The position numbers were made by a program, and so were the translations under genes. A DNA stretch of 64,000 nucleotides from Aliisedimentitalea scapharcae. GTDB taxonomy: Bacteria > Pseudomonadota > Alphaproteobacteria > Rhodobacterales > Rhodobacteraceae. The stretch lies in assembly GCF_045277565.1 (NCBI RefSeq), contig NZ_CP123584.1, forward strand, positions 2,108,001 to 2,172,000, written 5' to 3'. Below the pieces are notes generated by a model that saw nothing but the letters and a program-made list of their open reading frames with translations, ran no database searches and had not been told where the DNA came from. Positions 17,500-26,484 of the stretch are shown piece by piece. How positions within the stretch are numbered: the first letter of the stretch is position 1; each line of letters starts with the position of its first letter.

Positions 17500-17778
17500 G
17501 AGTTGATTTAGGGATGCGGGGGCCTTGGATCAAGGAAAACAACGTCGCGTTGACGGCATTGCCGGTATGCATTTTTTGCATGGCTGCTGATTTTTGGGGC
17601 GAAGTTTTGGGATCTTTGCTGAAATATGAAGCGAAATCAAAAGATTGTCGAAACTGCCAAAGCTGGTCGGCAAAACCCTGAACGGATGCTGCCGCCCAGG
17701 GCAGTTGATTTTTCAATTGGCGAATTTGCGAAGGTTTCACGATTTTGCAGTCGGCTTTGCCGCATGTGCCCAAAACGA

Positions 17779-18684
17779 TCAGAGTTTGCCCAACGCCTTG
17801 AGGTGTTTGCGGTGGGCAATGATTTCTTCCTGAACGAAATCGCGAAACGCCTGAATGCGGCGCGAATGGCGCAACTCTTCGGGATAGGCGAGGTAAACCG
17901 GCACTTCGGAAGAATCGCTTTCGGGCAGGACATGCACCAGATCAGGGAAATCTTCGGTGACGTAATCCGGCAGCACGCCAATACCCAGATTGTGCAAGAC
18001 ACCCTGCAAAACCCCGAAATAGTTGTTCACCGTCAACAGGGATTGCGGATTGTGGGTCATCAACCCCTGAACCATGACTGCCGAGGCCCCGACCTGGGCG
18101 GCTGACGGGTTCTGGCAGATCAGCCGGTGTTCGCTGATATCGGCTGCGGTTTCGGGGATGCCGTGTTTGTCGACGTATTTGCGCGAGGCATACAATTTCA
18201 TCCGAACGGTCATCAGCCGTTTGCGGATCAGGTCTGCCTGGCTGGGTTCTTTCATGCGAATGGCGACATCTGCTTCGCGCATGGGCAGATCCAACACTCG
18301 CTCTTCGAGCATGAGATCAACCTTGAGATCGGGAAATTTCTCGTAGAGATGTGGCAAGCGCGGGGCCAGCCACAAGGTGCCGAACCCAAATGTCGTGGTC
18401 ACACGCAATTCGCCGAACACCTCGTCCTCGCTGTCGCGAATCCTGGCCGAAGCCGCATCGAGCCGCTTGGACATGGCCGAGGTCGCGTCAAACAGAAGCT
18501 CGCCCTGTTCGGTCAGGATCAGACCGCGCGCGTGGCGATGAAACAGGGTGGCGTTCAGGCTTTCTTCCAGCGCGCGTATCTGACGACTGACTGCCGATTG
18601 CGACAGATTCAGTTTATCACCCGCATGGGTCAGGCTGCCAGCATCGGCAACCGCGTGAAAGATTCTCAGCTTGTCCCAGTCCAT
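17779..18684 (-). CDS. LysR-family transcriptional regulator
   Basis: 301-residue LysR-type regulator. The HTH spans about residues 3-62 (FHAVADAGSLTHAGDKLNLS, SAVSRQIRALEE), and the effector domain follows from about 90 with the typical VDLMLEERVLDLPMREADVA segment. It is divergent from the indolepyruvate oxidoreductase gene with 170 bp between, in which two palindromes lie. Control of that enzyme is the natural inference. The effector is unknown; an aromatic keto acid would fit. Confidence 0.9.
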   Translation of the reverse strand: MDWDKLRIFHAVADAGSLTHAGDKLNLSQSAVSRQIRALEESLNATLFHRHARGLILTEQGELLFDATSAMSKRLDAASARIRDSEDEVFGELRVTTTFGFGTLWLAPRLPHLYEKFPDLKVDLMLEERVLDLPMREADVAIRMKEPSQADLIRKRLMTVRMKLYASRKYVDKHGIPETAADISEHRLICQNPSAAQVGASAVMVQGLMTHNPQSLLTVNNYFGVLQGVLHNLGIGVLPDYVTEDFPDLVHVLPESDSSEVPVYLAYPEELRHSRRIQAFRDFVQEEIIAHRKHLKALGKL

Positions 18685-18728
18685 ATCCGTTACTTCCGTT
18701 ACGTTGCGGCCTAACTATATGAAATGCA

Positions 18729-18740
18729 TCGCATATGCGA
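18729..18740. promoter_or_regulatory. TCGCATATGCGA palindrome, possible LysR operator
   Basis: A perfect 12-bp palindrome lies 45 bp upstream of the LysR start in the divergent promoter region. It has a central T-N10-A arrangement close to the T-N11-A rule of LysR sites. Function is inference. Confidence 0.4.
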
Positions 18741-18787
18741 CATTCAATTGTGTTACCGTCAGGGAATACAAAAAAAAATGTCTATAC

Positions 18788-18806
18788 AGGTCAGTAATTA
18801 TGACCT
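18788..18806. promoter_or_regulatory. AGGTCA-N7-TGACCT inverted repeat upstream of ior
   Basis: The 6-bp arms AGGTCA (18788-18793) and TGACCT (18801-18806) are separated by GTAATTA, itself nearly palindromic. The repeat is 49 bp upstream of the oxidoreductase start, a position that would overlap its promoter. It differs from the palindrome at 18729, so two regulators may act here. Confidence 0.45.
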
Positions 18807-18854
18807 AATAATCCTGCAACCGTAGCGACGCGCCACGCGTTTGGGAGGCCCCGG

Positions 18855-21800
18855 ATGTCCACACAGAAGATTTCGCTCAACGACAAATACCATTTGGATA
18901 AATCGCCGGTATTGCTGAATGGCACACAGGCATTGGTCCGCCTGATGCTGATGCAAAAGGCGCGTGATGTCGGGGCTGGATTGAAGACAGCCGGATTGGT
19001 GACCGGGTATCGCGGATCGCCTTTGGGCGCGGTCGATATGCAGATGATGCGGGCCGAAAAATTCCTGGCGGACAGCGATGTGACCTTTCAATCCGGGTTG
19101 AATGAGGATCTGTCCGTAACTGCGCTGTGGGGGGCGCAACAGGCGGAATTGCGTGGCGAGGGCAAATTCGACGGTGTGTTCGGTCTGTGGTATGGCAAGG
19201 GGCCGGGGGTGGATCGGTCCGGCGATGCGATCCGGCACGCAAATATGGCGGGCAGTTCCAGGCATGGCGGCGTGATCATGGCCATGGGAGATGATCACAC
19301 GGGCGAAAGTTCGACCGTGTTGCACCAGTCGGAATGGGCGTTGATGGATGCCTATCTGCCGATTGTCAGCCCGGCAGGCGTGCAGGAGATTCTGGATTAC
19401 GGCATCTATGGGTATGCGTTGTCGCGGTATTCCGGGATGTGGGTCGGGTTGAAAACCATGAAGGACACGGTCGAGGTGACATCCGTTGTGGATGCACGGC
19501 CCGATCGGATGCAACTGGTGATACCAACGGATTACGACATGCCCGAGGACGGGTTGAACATCCGCCTGGTGGATGATCGCCATATCCAGGAAGAACGGCT
19601 GATTGATCAGAAACGGTTCGCCGCCGAGGCATTTTCGCGGGCCAACAAGATGGACAAACGGGGCTGGGGGAAACCCGGGGCCAAAATCGGGTTTGTCGCG
19701 GCGGGCAAGAATTGGCTGGATCTGGTGCATGCCATGTCTTTGCTGAATATTGATGAAACGGCTGCTGAGCGACTGGGGCTCACCACCTACAAGGTCGGGC
19801 AGGTCTGGCCGCTGGACATGCGCGGGTTCAACGACTGGGCCAATGATCTGGATCTGATCATCGTGGTCGAGGAAAAGCGCAAGCTGATCGAGGTGCAGAT
19901 CAAGGAAGCGATCTTTGACGACAGGCGCGGGCGTCGTGTCTGGGGCTGGCACAAGGGCGGTGGAGCCGGATCCATGCATGGGGACGAGTTGTTCCCGACG
20001 CGCGGGGCGCTGGACCCGATCATGATCGCCGAAAAGCTGGGCCAGATTCTGATGGATGAAGGCCGTGACAGCGACGCCTTGCGCGCTGGTATGGCGGCGC
20101 TGGAAGACGCACGCCGGGCCGACAACGCCGAAGAGATCGCCTCGCGTCTGCCGTATTTCTGTTCCGGCTGCCCCCATAACACCGGGACCAAAGTGCCGGA
20201 CGGGTCGCGGGCCTATGCCGGGATCGGGTGTCATTTCATGGTGCAATGGATGGACCGCGACACGTTGGGGTTCACCCATATGGGGGCCGAGGGCGCGAAT
20301 TGGATCGGCGAGGCCCCGTTTTCGACCCGGGCGCATGTCTTCCAGAACATGGGCGATGGCACCTATAACCATTCGGGTATTCAGGCGATCCGGGCCGCCG
20401 CCGCCCAGAACACGACGATGACCTTCAAGATCCTGTACAATGATGCGGTGGCCATGACCGGGGGACAGGACAATGATGGCGATCTGTCCGCTGGTCGCAT
20501 CGCCCACGAATTGACAGCGATGGGGATCAAAACCCTGGCCGTGGTTTATGACGAAAAGGAAGACGTGGACGCCAAACAATTCCCTGCCGGTATTCGAATG
20601 CATGAACGCGCCGAATTGATGTCCGTGCAGGAAGAATTTGCCAAGATCGAGGGCACTTCGGCCATCGTCTATGTCCAGACCTGCGCGGCGGAAAAACGGC
20701 GCCGGCGCAAACGGGGAACCTTTCCGGATCCGGACCAGCGGGTGTTCATCAATACAGACATCTGCGAAGGCTGTGGCGATTGTGGGGTTCAGTCGAATTG
20801 TGTGTCCATCGTGCCGGTCGAAACCGAGCTGGGCCGAAAGCGGGCGATTGACCAGTCCAGCTGTAACAAGGATTTTTCCTGTCTGAACGGGTTTTGCCCA
20901 TCCTTTGTCACCGTTGAAGGGGCCAAGATCCGCAAGGAAGCCACCCGGACGCTGGAGCTGCCCGACCTGCCACAGCCGGAACTGCCAGTCATAGATGGCA
21001 CGCACAACGTGGTGATCACAGGCGTCGGGGGTACAGGTGTTGTGACTATTGGCGCGGTGCTGGCGCAGGCGGCACAGATTGACGGCAAGGGTGCCGGCAT
21101 GATGGAGATGGCGGGGCTCGCCCAAAAGGGCGGCGCGGTGCATATCCATTGCCGATTGGCCAACACGCCCGAAGACATCAGCGCCATTCGCGTGGCGACG
21201 GGCGAGGCGCACGCACTGATCGGGGGTGATCTGGTGGTCAGTGCAGGGGCCAAAACGCTGGGTCTGACGGCGACGGGGCGGACAGGCGCGGTGGTCAACA
21301 GCCACGAGATCATCACGGGTGATTTTACCCGCGACACGGAATTTTCCATTCCTTCTGACCGGTTAGCGGTCGCTCTTCAGGCGCGGCTGCGGGATCGTGT
21401 TGTTCTGTTTGATGCGTCGGAGCTGGCACGGGTCACGATGGGGGATTCGATTTTCTCCAACATGATGGTGTTTGGCGCAGCCTGGCAACGCGGGCTATTG
21501 CCGATCAGTCACGAGGCCATCATGCAGGCCATCGAATTGAATGGCGCAGCCGTCGAACGCAACCTGCACGCCTTTGAAATTGGACGGTGGGCGGCCCTGC
21601 ATCCCGAGGACGCAGCCTCCATGAGCGGGTCAAACGTGGTCGAGATGCCGAATTCGTCTCAGGATCCGGTCGCCTATCGCAAGGCGCAACTGACTGCATA
21701 CCAGGGCAAACGGCTGGCGAATCGTTATGCCAAGATGCTGGACGGAATCGACGATGAGGCCGTACGCGGCGCGGTGGCCAAGGGATATCACAAGCTGTTG

Positions 21801-22280
21801 GCATACAAGGATGAATACGAGGTTGCGCGCCTGTTGTTGTCATCACGCGACAAGGCGGCGGAACAGTTCGAAGGCGATTTCAAATTGTCCTATCATCTGG
21901 CACCACCAATCCTGGGGGGCAAGCCGGTGAATGGCCGCCCGCCGAAACGCAAATTCGGGGCCGGGATGGAGCGGTGGTTTGGTCTGCTGGCCCGGATGAA
22001 AGCGCTGCGGGGCACGCCGTTTGACGTGTTCGGGTATAGCGCCGAGCGCAAAATGGAGCGGGCGTTGATCAAACAGTATGAAGCCGATCTGAAAGACGTG
22101 CTGCCCAAACTGAGCAACAACACCCGCGACACGATCATTGCCCTGGCCGAGCTGCCATTGCAGATCCGGGGATTTGGTCCGGTCAAGCTGGCCAATGAAC
22201 AAAAGGCTGCAAAACAGCGCGAGACCCTTTTGGCATTGATCCGTCAAGGTGGGGCTCAGGTCAAACAAGCAGCGGAATGA
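18855..22280 (+). CDS. indolepyruvate ferredoxin oxidoreductase, fused type
   Basis: 1,141-residue single-chain 2-oxoacid:ferredoxin oxidoreductase. The N-terminal half carries the thiamine-diphosphate part, with the cysteine-bearing CSGCPHNTGTKVPDGSRAY near residue 435 and GGQDNDGDLSAGRIAHEL near 535. A ferredoxin-like cysteine cluster (DICEGCGDCGVQSNCVSIVP near 635, plus SCNKDFSCLNGFCPS) follows. The gamma-type domain begins at GVGGTGVVTIGAVLAQA near 720. The enzyme converts indole-, phenyl- or other aryl-pyruvates to aryl-acetyl-CoA and reduces ferredoxin. GGGAGG precedes the start. The fused form is typical of aerobic proteobacteria. The exact substrate is not readable. Confidence 0.93.
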   Translation: MSTQKISLNDKYHLDKSPVLLNGTQALVRLMLMQKARDVGAGLKTAGLVTGYRGSPLGAVDMQMMRAEKFLADSDVTFQSGLNEDLSVTALWGAQQAELRGEGKFDGVFGLWYGKGPGVDRSGDAIRHANMAGSSRHGGVIMAMGDDHTGESSTVLHQSEWALMDAYLPIVSPAGVQEILDYGIYGYALSRYSGMWVGLKTMKDTVEVTSVVDARPDRMQLVIPTDYDMPEDGLNIRLVDDRHIQEERLIDQKRFAAEAFSRANKMDKRGWGKPGAKIGFVAAGKNWLDLVHAMSLLNIDETAAERLGLTTYKVGQVWPLDMRGFNDWANDLDLIIVVEEKRKLIEVQIKEAIFDDRRGRRVWGWHKGGGAGSMHGDELFPTRGALDPIMIAEKLGQILMDEGRDSDALRAGMAALEDARRADNAEEIASRLPYFCSGCPHNTGTKVPDGSRAYAGIGCHFMVQWMDRDTLGFTHMGAEGANWIGEAPFSTRAHVFQNMGDGTYNHSGIQAIRAAAAQNTTMTFKILYNDAVAMTGGQDNDGDLSAGRIAHELTAMGIKTLAVVYDEKEDVDAKQFPAGIRMHERAELMSVQEEFAKIEGTSAIVYVQTCAAEKRRRRKRGTFPDPDQRVFINTDICEGCGDCGVQSNCVSIVPVETELGRKRAIDQSSCNKDFSCLNGFCPSFVTVEGAKIRKEATRTLELPDLPQPELPVIDGTHNVVITGVGGTGVVTIGAVLAQAAQIDGKGAGMMEMAGLAQKGGAVHIHCRLANTPEDISAIRVATGEAHALIGGDLVVSAGAKTLGLTATGRTGAVVNSHEIITGDFTRDTEFSIPSDRLAVALQARLRDRVVLFDASELARVTMGDSIFSNMMVFGAAWQRGLLPISHEAIMQAIELNGAAVERNLHAFEIGRWAALHPEDAASMSGSNVVEMPNSSQDPVAYRKAQLTAYQGKRLANRYAKMLDGIDDEAVRGAVAKGYHKLLAYKDEYEVARLLLSSRDKAAEQFEGDFKLSYHLAPPILGGKPVNGRPPKRKFGAGMERWFGLLARMKALRGTPFDVFGYSAERKMERALIKQYEADLKDVLPKLSNNTRDTIIALAELPLQIRGFGPVKLANEQKAAKQRETLLALIRQGGAQVKQAAE

Positions 22281-22347
22281 TGCGGGGCCGCGTTGGTCTG
22301 TAACAACGTCACAGGCCTGTCATGAAATCTGTGCAAAATCCCGCACT

Positions 22348-22364
22348 GTCCCTAAATCAGGGAC
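22348..22364. repeat. GTCCCT/AGGGAC inverted repeat
   Basis: A 6-bp inverted repeat with 5-nt loop (AAATC) ends 21 bp before the acyltransferase start codon. It may be a short hairpin in the leader or an operator. No T-tract follows. Confidence 0.35.
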
Positions 22365-22385
22365 GGTAGACGGAGGAGATGCCCC

Positions 22386-23264
22386 ATGAACATGCGCCAC
22401 CATATCGCCCGCGACATCAGTTACGCCCATTCTGCGCAGACCCGACCTGGGCGCGCGATGATCCGTCTGATGGAAAACACCACCGGGCGATTGCGGTTGA
22501 TCAAACGGGCGGACGGCTATGAGCAAGACGTGGCTGCGGGGCAGAACTTTTGGTCAGTGATGGTTAAACGCTATGGGCTGAGCCTGGATGTCATTGAAGG
22601 TGCGCTAAGCAATATTCCGACTGACAAGCCGGTGATCCTGATTGCCAACCACCCCTATGGCATTCTCGATGGGCTGATGATGGGGCATATCCTGGCCGAG
22701 GCGCGCGGGGACTTTCGCATTCTGGCGCATCAAGTGTTTCGCAAGGCCGAAGACCTGAACCGGGTGATCCTTCCGATTTCTTTTGATGAAACCAAGGACG
22801 CCGTGCGTCGAAATTTGCAGACCCGCCGGGAGGCTCTGGAGTATCTGGGGCAGGGTGGAGCCATCGGAATTTTTCCCGGTGGAACGGTGTCCACCGCCAC
22901 CAACCCCTTTGCCCATCCGATGGATCCGGGGTGGCGCGGGTTTACAGCGCGCATGGTGGCGAAATCCGACGCTGTTGTTGTGCCTGTTTTTTTTGACGGC
23001 CACACCAGTCGCCTGTTCCAGATCGCCAGCCATCTGCATTCCACCCTGCGTATGGGGTTGCTGATCAAAGAGTTCAGGAAACGTGTCGATACACCGGTGC
23101 GCGTCGTCATCGGGGACCCTATTGGTCGCGACATTCTGGACCCAATGGCAAAAGATACCAAGGCAATGATGGATTTTCTGCGCAAAGCCACGTATGAGCT
23201 GTCTCCGACACCTCTCAAATCTTATGAATACGGGTTTGAGTTCGAAGAGAAACATCGCGCCTGA
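22386..23264 (+). CDS. lysophospholipid acyltransferase family protein
   Basis: 292-residue member of the PlsC-like glycerolipid acyltransferase superfamily. The acceptor motif NHPYGILDGLMM (NHx5D form) is near residue 83, and the second motif GIFPGGTVSTA near 160 corresponds to the FPEGTRS block, with Gly-Gly in place of the usual Glu-Gly. A partly hydrophobic region precedes the first motif. Likely role: acyl transfer to a lysophospholipid or a related lipid such as an ornithine lipid precursor at the inner membrane. GGAGGAG precedes ATG 22386. The gene is 20 bp upstream of murI and may be cotranscribed with it. Confidence 0.85.
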   Translation: MNMRHHIARDISYAHSAQTRPGRAMIRLMENTTGRLRLIKRADGYEQDVAAGQNFWSVMVKRYGLSLDVIEGALSNIPTDKPVILIANHPYGILDGLMMGHILAEARGDFRILAHQVFRKAEDLNRVILPISFDETKDAVRRNLQTRREALEYLGQGGAIGIFPGGTVSTATNPFAHPMDPGWRGFTARMVAKSDAVVVPVFFDGHTSRLFQIASHLHSTLRMGLLIKEFRKRVDTPVRVVIGDPIGRDILDPMAKDTKAMMDFLRKATYELSPTPLKSYEYGFEFEEKHRA

Positions 23265-23284
23265 GACGGTGCCCGAGAGAGATC

Positions 23285-24094
23285 ATGGCAGTAGGCATAT
23301 TCGATTCCGGTCTGGGCGGTTTGACCGTCCTGAACGCCGCCCAGAAACGTCTTCCGGACGTGGACTTCCTGTATTTTGGGGACAATGCCCACGCGCCCTA
23401 TGGTGTGCGTGATGCCGAGGATGTCTATAACCTGACCGTCGTAGCGGTGCAGAAGATGTGGGACCGCGGCTGTGATCTGGTGATTCTGGCCTGCAACACG
23501 GCCTCGGCCGCCGCGCTGCGCCGGATGCAGGAGGGCGGATTGCCGCCCGGCAAACGGGTTCTGGGTGTGTTTGTGCCTTTGATCGAGGCGCTGACCGAAC
23601 GGCAATGGGGCGACAATTCCCCCCCGCGTGAGGTCGAGACCCAGCATGTGGCGCTGTTTGCCACACCGGCAACCGTGGCGAGCCGCGCGTTTCAGCGCGA
23701 ACTGGCCTTTCGCGCAATCGGCGTGGATGTCGAAGCGCAGGCCTGTGGGGGTGTGGTGGACGCCATCGAAGACGGTGATCTGATCCTGGCCGAAGCACTG
23801 GTGCGGTCTCATGTGGATGCGTTGAAGCGTAAAATGCCGATCCCACAGGCGGCCATCCTGGGCTGTACGCATTATCCGCTGATGGAGCAGACCTTTCAGG
23901 AGGCTCTGGGCGCGGAGGTCAAAGTGTTCAGCCAGGGCAATCTGGTGGCGGACTCGTTGGCCGATTATCTGCAACGTCACCCTGACATGATGGGATCTGG
24001 TGAGGCCGGGTATTTCACCACCGGTGACCCGAATCGGGTCAGCGACCGCGCGACCCAGTTTTTGCGACGACAAATCAGCTTTCAGTCCGCCTGA
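23285..24094 (+). CDS. murI: glutamate racemase
   Basis: 269-residue MurI, which makes D-glutamate for peptidoglycan. The two catalytic cysteines are visible in LACNTASAAAL near residue 74 and LGCTHYPLMEQ near 200, and the N-terminal aspartate is in FDSGLGGLTV. Length is normal. It begins 20 bp after the acyltransferase gene. An inverted repeat TGACCTA/TAGGTCA (24092-24116) starts at its stop codon. Confidence 0.95.
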   Translation: MAVGIFDSGLGGLTVLNAAQKRLPDVDFLYFGDNAHAPYGVRDAEDVYNLTVVAVQKMWDRGCDLVILACNTASAAALRRMQEGGLPPGKRVLGVFVPLIEALTERQWGDNSPPREVETQHVALFATPATVASRAFQRELAFRAIGVDVEAQACGGVVDAIEDGDLILAEALVRSHVDALKRKMPIPQAAILGCTHYPLMEQTFQEALGAEVKVFSQGNLVADSLADYLQRHPDMMGSGEAGYFTTGDPNRVSDRATQFLRRQISFQSA

Positions 24095-24197
24095 CCTAGA
24101 TTCCTGACTTAGGTCAAGGTGGCTCCCCTGCATTTCCCCTATTCCAGCCGCGGTCACACGCGGCACGACATGTGACATATGAAGGACGAGGTCTGAC

Positions 24198-25226
24198 ATG
24201 ACCCATAAAATCGCAATTCTGGGCGCATCTGGTTACACTGGTGCAGAACTGGTGCGGCTGATTGCCGAACACCCGAATATGGAAATCGCCGCGCTGTCGG
24301 CCGACCGCAAGGCCGGGATGAGCATGGATCAGGTGTTCCCGCATCTGCGCCACATGAACTTGCCGACCCTGTGCAAGATTGACGAGATTGATTTCTCTGG
24401 GATCGACCTGTGTTTCTGTGCCTTGCCGCATAAAACCAGCCAAGAGGTGATTTCGGCCCTGCCCAAGGATCTGAAAATCGTCGACCTGTCCGCCGATTTC
24501 CGGCTGCGCGACGCGCAAGCCTATAAAAAATGGTATGGCAATGCGCATAGCGCGTTGGCCGAACAGGATGAGGCCGTGTACGGGCTGACCGAATTTTACC
24601 GCGAAGACATCAAGGGCGCGCGGTTGGTTGCGGGCACGGGGTGTAACGCGGCGACAGGTCAATATGCGCTGCGGCCGCTGATTTCCGCCGGGGTGATCGA
24701 TCTGGATGACATCATTCTGGACCTGAAATGTGCGGTGAGCGGGGCGGGGCGGTCGCTCAAGGAAAATCTGCTGCATGCGGAACTGAGCGAAGGCTATAAC
24801 GCCTATGCCGTCGGCGGCACCCACCGGCATCTGGGCGAATTCGATCAAGAGTTTTCCCTGCTGGCCGGTCGCCCGGTTCAGGTGCAATTCACGCCGCATC
24901 TGGTACCAGCCAATCGGGGCATTCTGGCCACCGTCTATGTCAAGGGAGACGCGCAGGCGATCCATGACACGCTGGCGTCAGCCTATGCGGAGGAACCGTT
25001 CGTTCAGATGCTGCCCATGGGCGAGGTGCCCAGTACGCATCACGTGCGTGGATCGAACTATTGTCATATCGGCGTGACCGCAGACCGGATCAAAGGTCGT
25101 GCAATCGTGATTGCGGCATTGGACAATCTGACCAAGGGCAGTTCAGGGCAGGCCTTGCAGAATGCCAACCTGATGTTAGGTGAGGAAGAGACAACGGGAC
25201 TGAAGATGGCCCCGCTCTTCCCCTGA
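24198..25226 (+). CDS. argC: N-acetyl-gamma-glutamyl-phosphate reductase
   Basis: 342-residue ArgC, the NADPH-dependent third enzyme of arginine synthesis. The coenzyme motif ILGASGYTGAELVRLI is at the N-terminus, the active-site cysteine in GTGCNAATGQYAL near residue 150, and the histidine in VGGTHRHLGE near 208. GGACGAGG precedes ATG 24198. The next gene, ccmE, begins 11 bp later, so the two are probably cotranscribed although their functions are unrelated. Confidence 0.96.
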   Translation: MTHKIAILGASGYTGAELVRLIAEHPNMEIAALSADRKAGMSMDQVFPHLRHMNLPTLCKIDEIDFSGIDLCFCALPHKTSQEVISALPKDLKIVDLSADFRLRDAQAYKKWYGNAHSALAEQDEAVYGLTEFYREDIKGARLVAGTGCNAATGQYALRPLISAGVIDLDDIILDLKCAVSGAGRSLKENLLHAELSEGYNAYAVGGTHRHLGEFDQEFSLLAGRPVQVQFTPHLVPANRGILATVYVKGDAQAIHDTLASAYAEEPFVQMLPMGEVPSTHHVRGSNYCHIGVTADRIKGRAIVIAALDNLTKGSSGQALQNANLMLGEEETTGLKMAPLFP

Positions 25227-25237
25227 GGAGTTGAGAG

Positions 25238-25681
25238 ATGAAGAACCTCAAGAAACAACGACGGATCCAGGTGATCATCGTGGCAGCGGTTGCGTTGGTC
25301 GTGGCGACCGGGTTGATCGGTTATGCGATGCGTGACGGGATCAATTTCTTTCGTGCGCCCAGCCAGATTGCCGAAGCCCCCCCCGAAGCCTCGGAAGTGT
25401 TTCGCATTGGCGGATTGGTTGAGGAAGGCACATTGGTGCGGGGTCAGGGCGAAGTCGTGCGGTTTTCCGTGACCGACGGCGGCGCGTCGATCCCGGTGAC
25501 CTATACTGGGGTTTTGCCGGATCTGTTCGAGGAAAACCAGGGTATGATCGGCACCGGAAGTTATGTGAACGGTGTCTTTGAAGCAACTGAAATCCTTGCC
25601 AAACATGATGAGACATATATGCCCAAGGAAGTGGTGGATGCGCTGAAGGAACAGGGTGTTTATCAGGAACCGGAAAGCTGA
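25238..25681 (+). CDS. ccmE: cytochrome c maturation heme chaperone CcmE
   Basis: 147-residue periplasmic heme chaperone with an N-terminal membrane anchor (about residues 9-30). The OB-fold core includes RIGGLVEEGTLVRG and YTGVLPDLFEENQG. The heme-attachment histidine is in LAKHDETYMPKEV near residue 122, exactly as in the family. CcmE receives heme from CcmABCD and hands it to the CcmF/H ligation complex, whose genes follow at 27132. The ccm run is broken here by two lysis genes. Confidence 0.95.
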   Translation: MKNLKKQRRIQVIIVAAVALVVATGLIGYAMRDGINFFRAPSQIAEAPPEASEVFRIGGLVEEGTLVRGQGEVVRFSVTDGGASIPVTYTGVLPDLFEENQGMIGTGSYVNGVFEATEILAKHDETYMPKEVVDALKEQGVYQEPES

Positions 25682-25699
25682 TCCAAACCAGTGGTTGAA

Positions 25700-25745
25700 T
25701 GGCCTGACGGCCATGCCTCCGGCGGGAGTTTTTCCAGCAAGATGA
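25700..25745 (-). repeat. dispersed hairpin element, copy 2, after ccmE
   Basis: TGGCC-TGAC-GGCCA (25700-25713) is followed by GCCTCCGGCGGGAGTTTTT and then CCAGCAAGATGAAG. Read on the minus strand, the last part gives CTTCATCTTGC followed by CTCCCGCCGGAGGC, matching the heads of the copies at 12365 and 60715. The CTCC-GGCG-GGAG hairpin with five T residues may also terminate ccmE transcripts. Confidence 0.6.
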
Positions 25746-25872
25746 AGACAGGAGCGTTGCGCGGTGAGCCCGGGCAGCGCTCTGTCTGGTTTGGGGGTAT
25801 TAAGATTTTTGGCCTGTTGTCTTTGTCTATTCCGAGGGTGGATTACCCCGGATCTGGTGGAGGTCAGGCAAC

Positions 25873-26484
25873 ATGCAGACGGTACGACAGATTGCCGAAG
25901 AAATCGTGGCCCGTGAAGGCGGGTTTGTGAATGATCCCGACGACCCGGGCGGGGCAACAAAATATGGGGTCACCATCCATACCATGCGCCGATTGGGGCT
26001 GGATCTGACCGGGGACGGTGTGGTGGGGGTCGCGGATGTGCGCCGTCTCAGCCGGGCAAAAGCAGTTGATATTTTTATCACCCACTATTTTGAGCAACCG
26101 CGCATTGATGAAATTCCGGTGGTGCTGCAGGCGTCGTTGTTCGACATGTATGTCAACGCCGGTGGCAATGCAGTGAAGATCCTGCAACGGATGTTGCGAG
26201 ACATGGGGTACGGTGTGTCCGTGGACGGGGCGATCGGGCCGCAGACATTGCGCGCGGTGCGCCAGGCCGTGGCCCCGAATGCAGTGGCCTTGCGCGATGC
26301 TTATGGGGTGGCGCGGCGCAATTACTACTTTCGACTTGCGGATCGCAGGGTGGCCAGCCGGAAATATGCCCGCACGCGGGACGGAGGCAAGGGGGGGTGG
26401 ATCAAACGTGCCGAGGAATTCCTGTCGCCGCGCTATCACATGACGCAGGCCGACTTTGACCGGAGGGTCGCCGCATGGGGGTGA
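25873..26484 (+). CDS. GH108 peptidoglycan hydrolase (holin-associated N-acetylmuramidase)
   Basis: 203-residue endolysin of glycosyl hydrolase family 108. The N-terminal catalytic block contains the glutamate in VAREGGFVNDPDDPGGATKY at about residues 11-30. A C-terminal peptidoglycan-binding domain of the family's usual kind follows (MGYGVSVDGAIGPQTLRAV near 115). There is no signal peptide, so export depends on the holin encoded next, whose start overlaps this gene by 10 bp. GGAGGT precedes ATG 25873. The pair resembles the Rhodobacter capsulatus lysis genes used to release gene transfer agents. Confidence 0.88.
   Translation: MQTVRQIAEEIVAREGGFVNDPDDPGGATKYGVTIHTMRRLGLDLTGDGVVGVADVRRLSRAKAVDIFITHYFEQPRIDEIPVVLQASLFDMYVNAGGNAVKILQRMLRDMGYGVSVDGAIGPQTLRAVRQAVAPNAVALRDAYGVARRNYYFRLADRRVASRKYARTRDGGKGGWIKRAEEFLSPRYHMTQADFDRRVAAWG

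Larger units (their letters stand above)
17260..17778. other. gene-free region holding a candidate small RNA
   Basis: 519 bp between purL and a LysR gene. I see no coding signal; open frames here lack RBS and family features. The right-hand half (17418-17534) holds the candidate small RNA with promoter and terminator described separately. The left part (17260-17410) is the presumed purL promoter region. Confidence 0.6.

Noticed and set aside
18798..21305. 835-codon open frame on the minus strand opposite the indolepyruvate oxidoreductase
   Set aside because: It is an antisense shadow of a high-GC gene; the plus-strand frame carries all family motifs.
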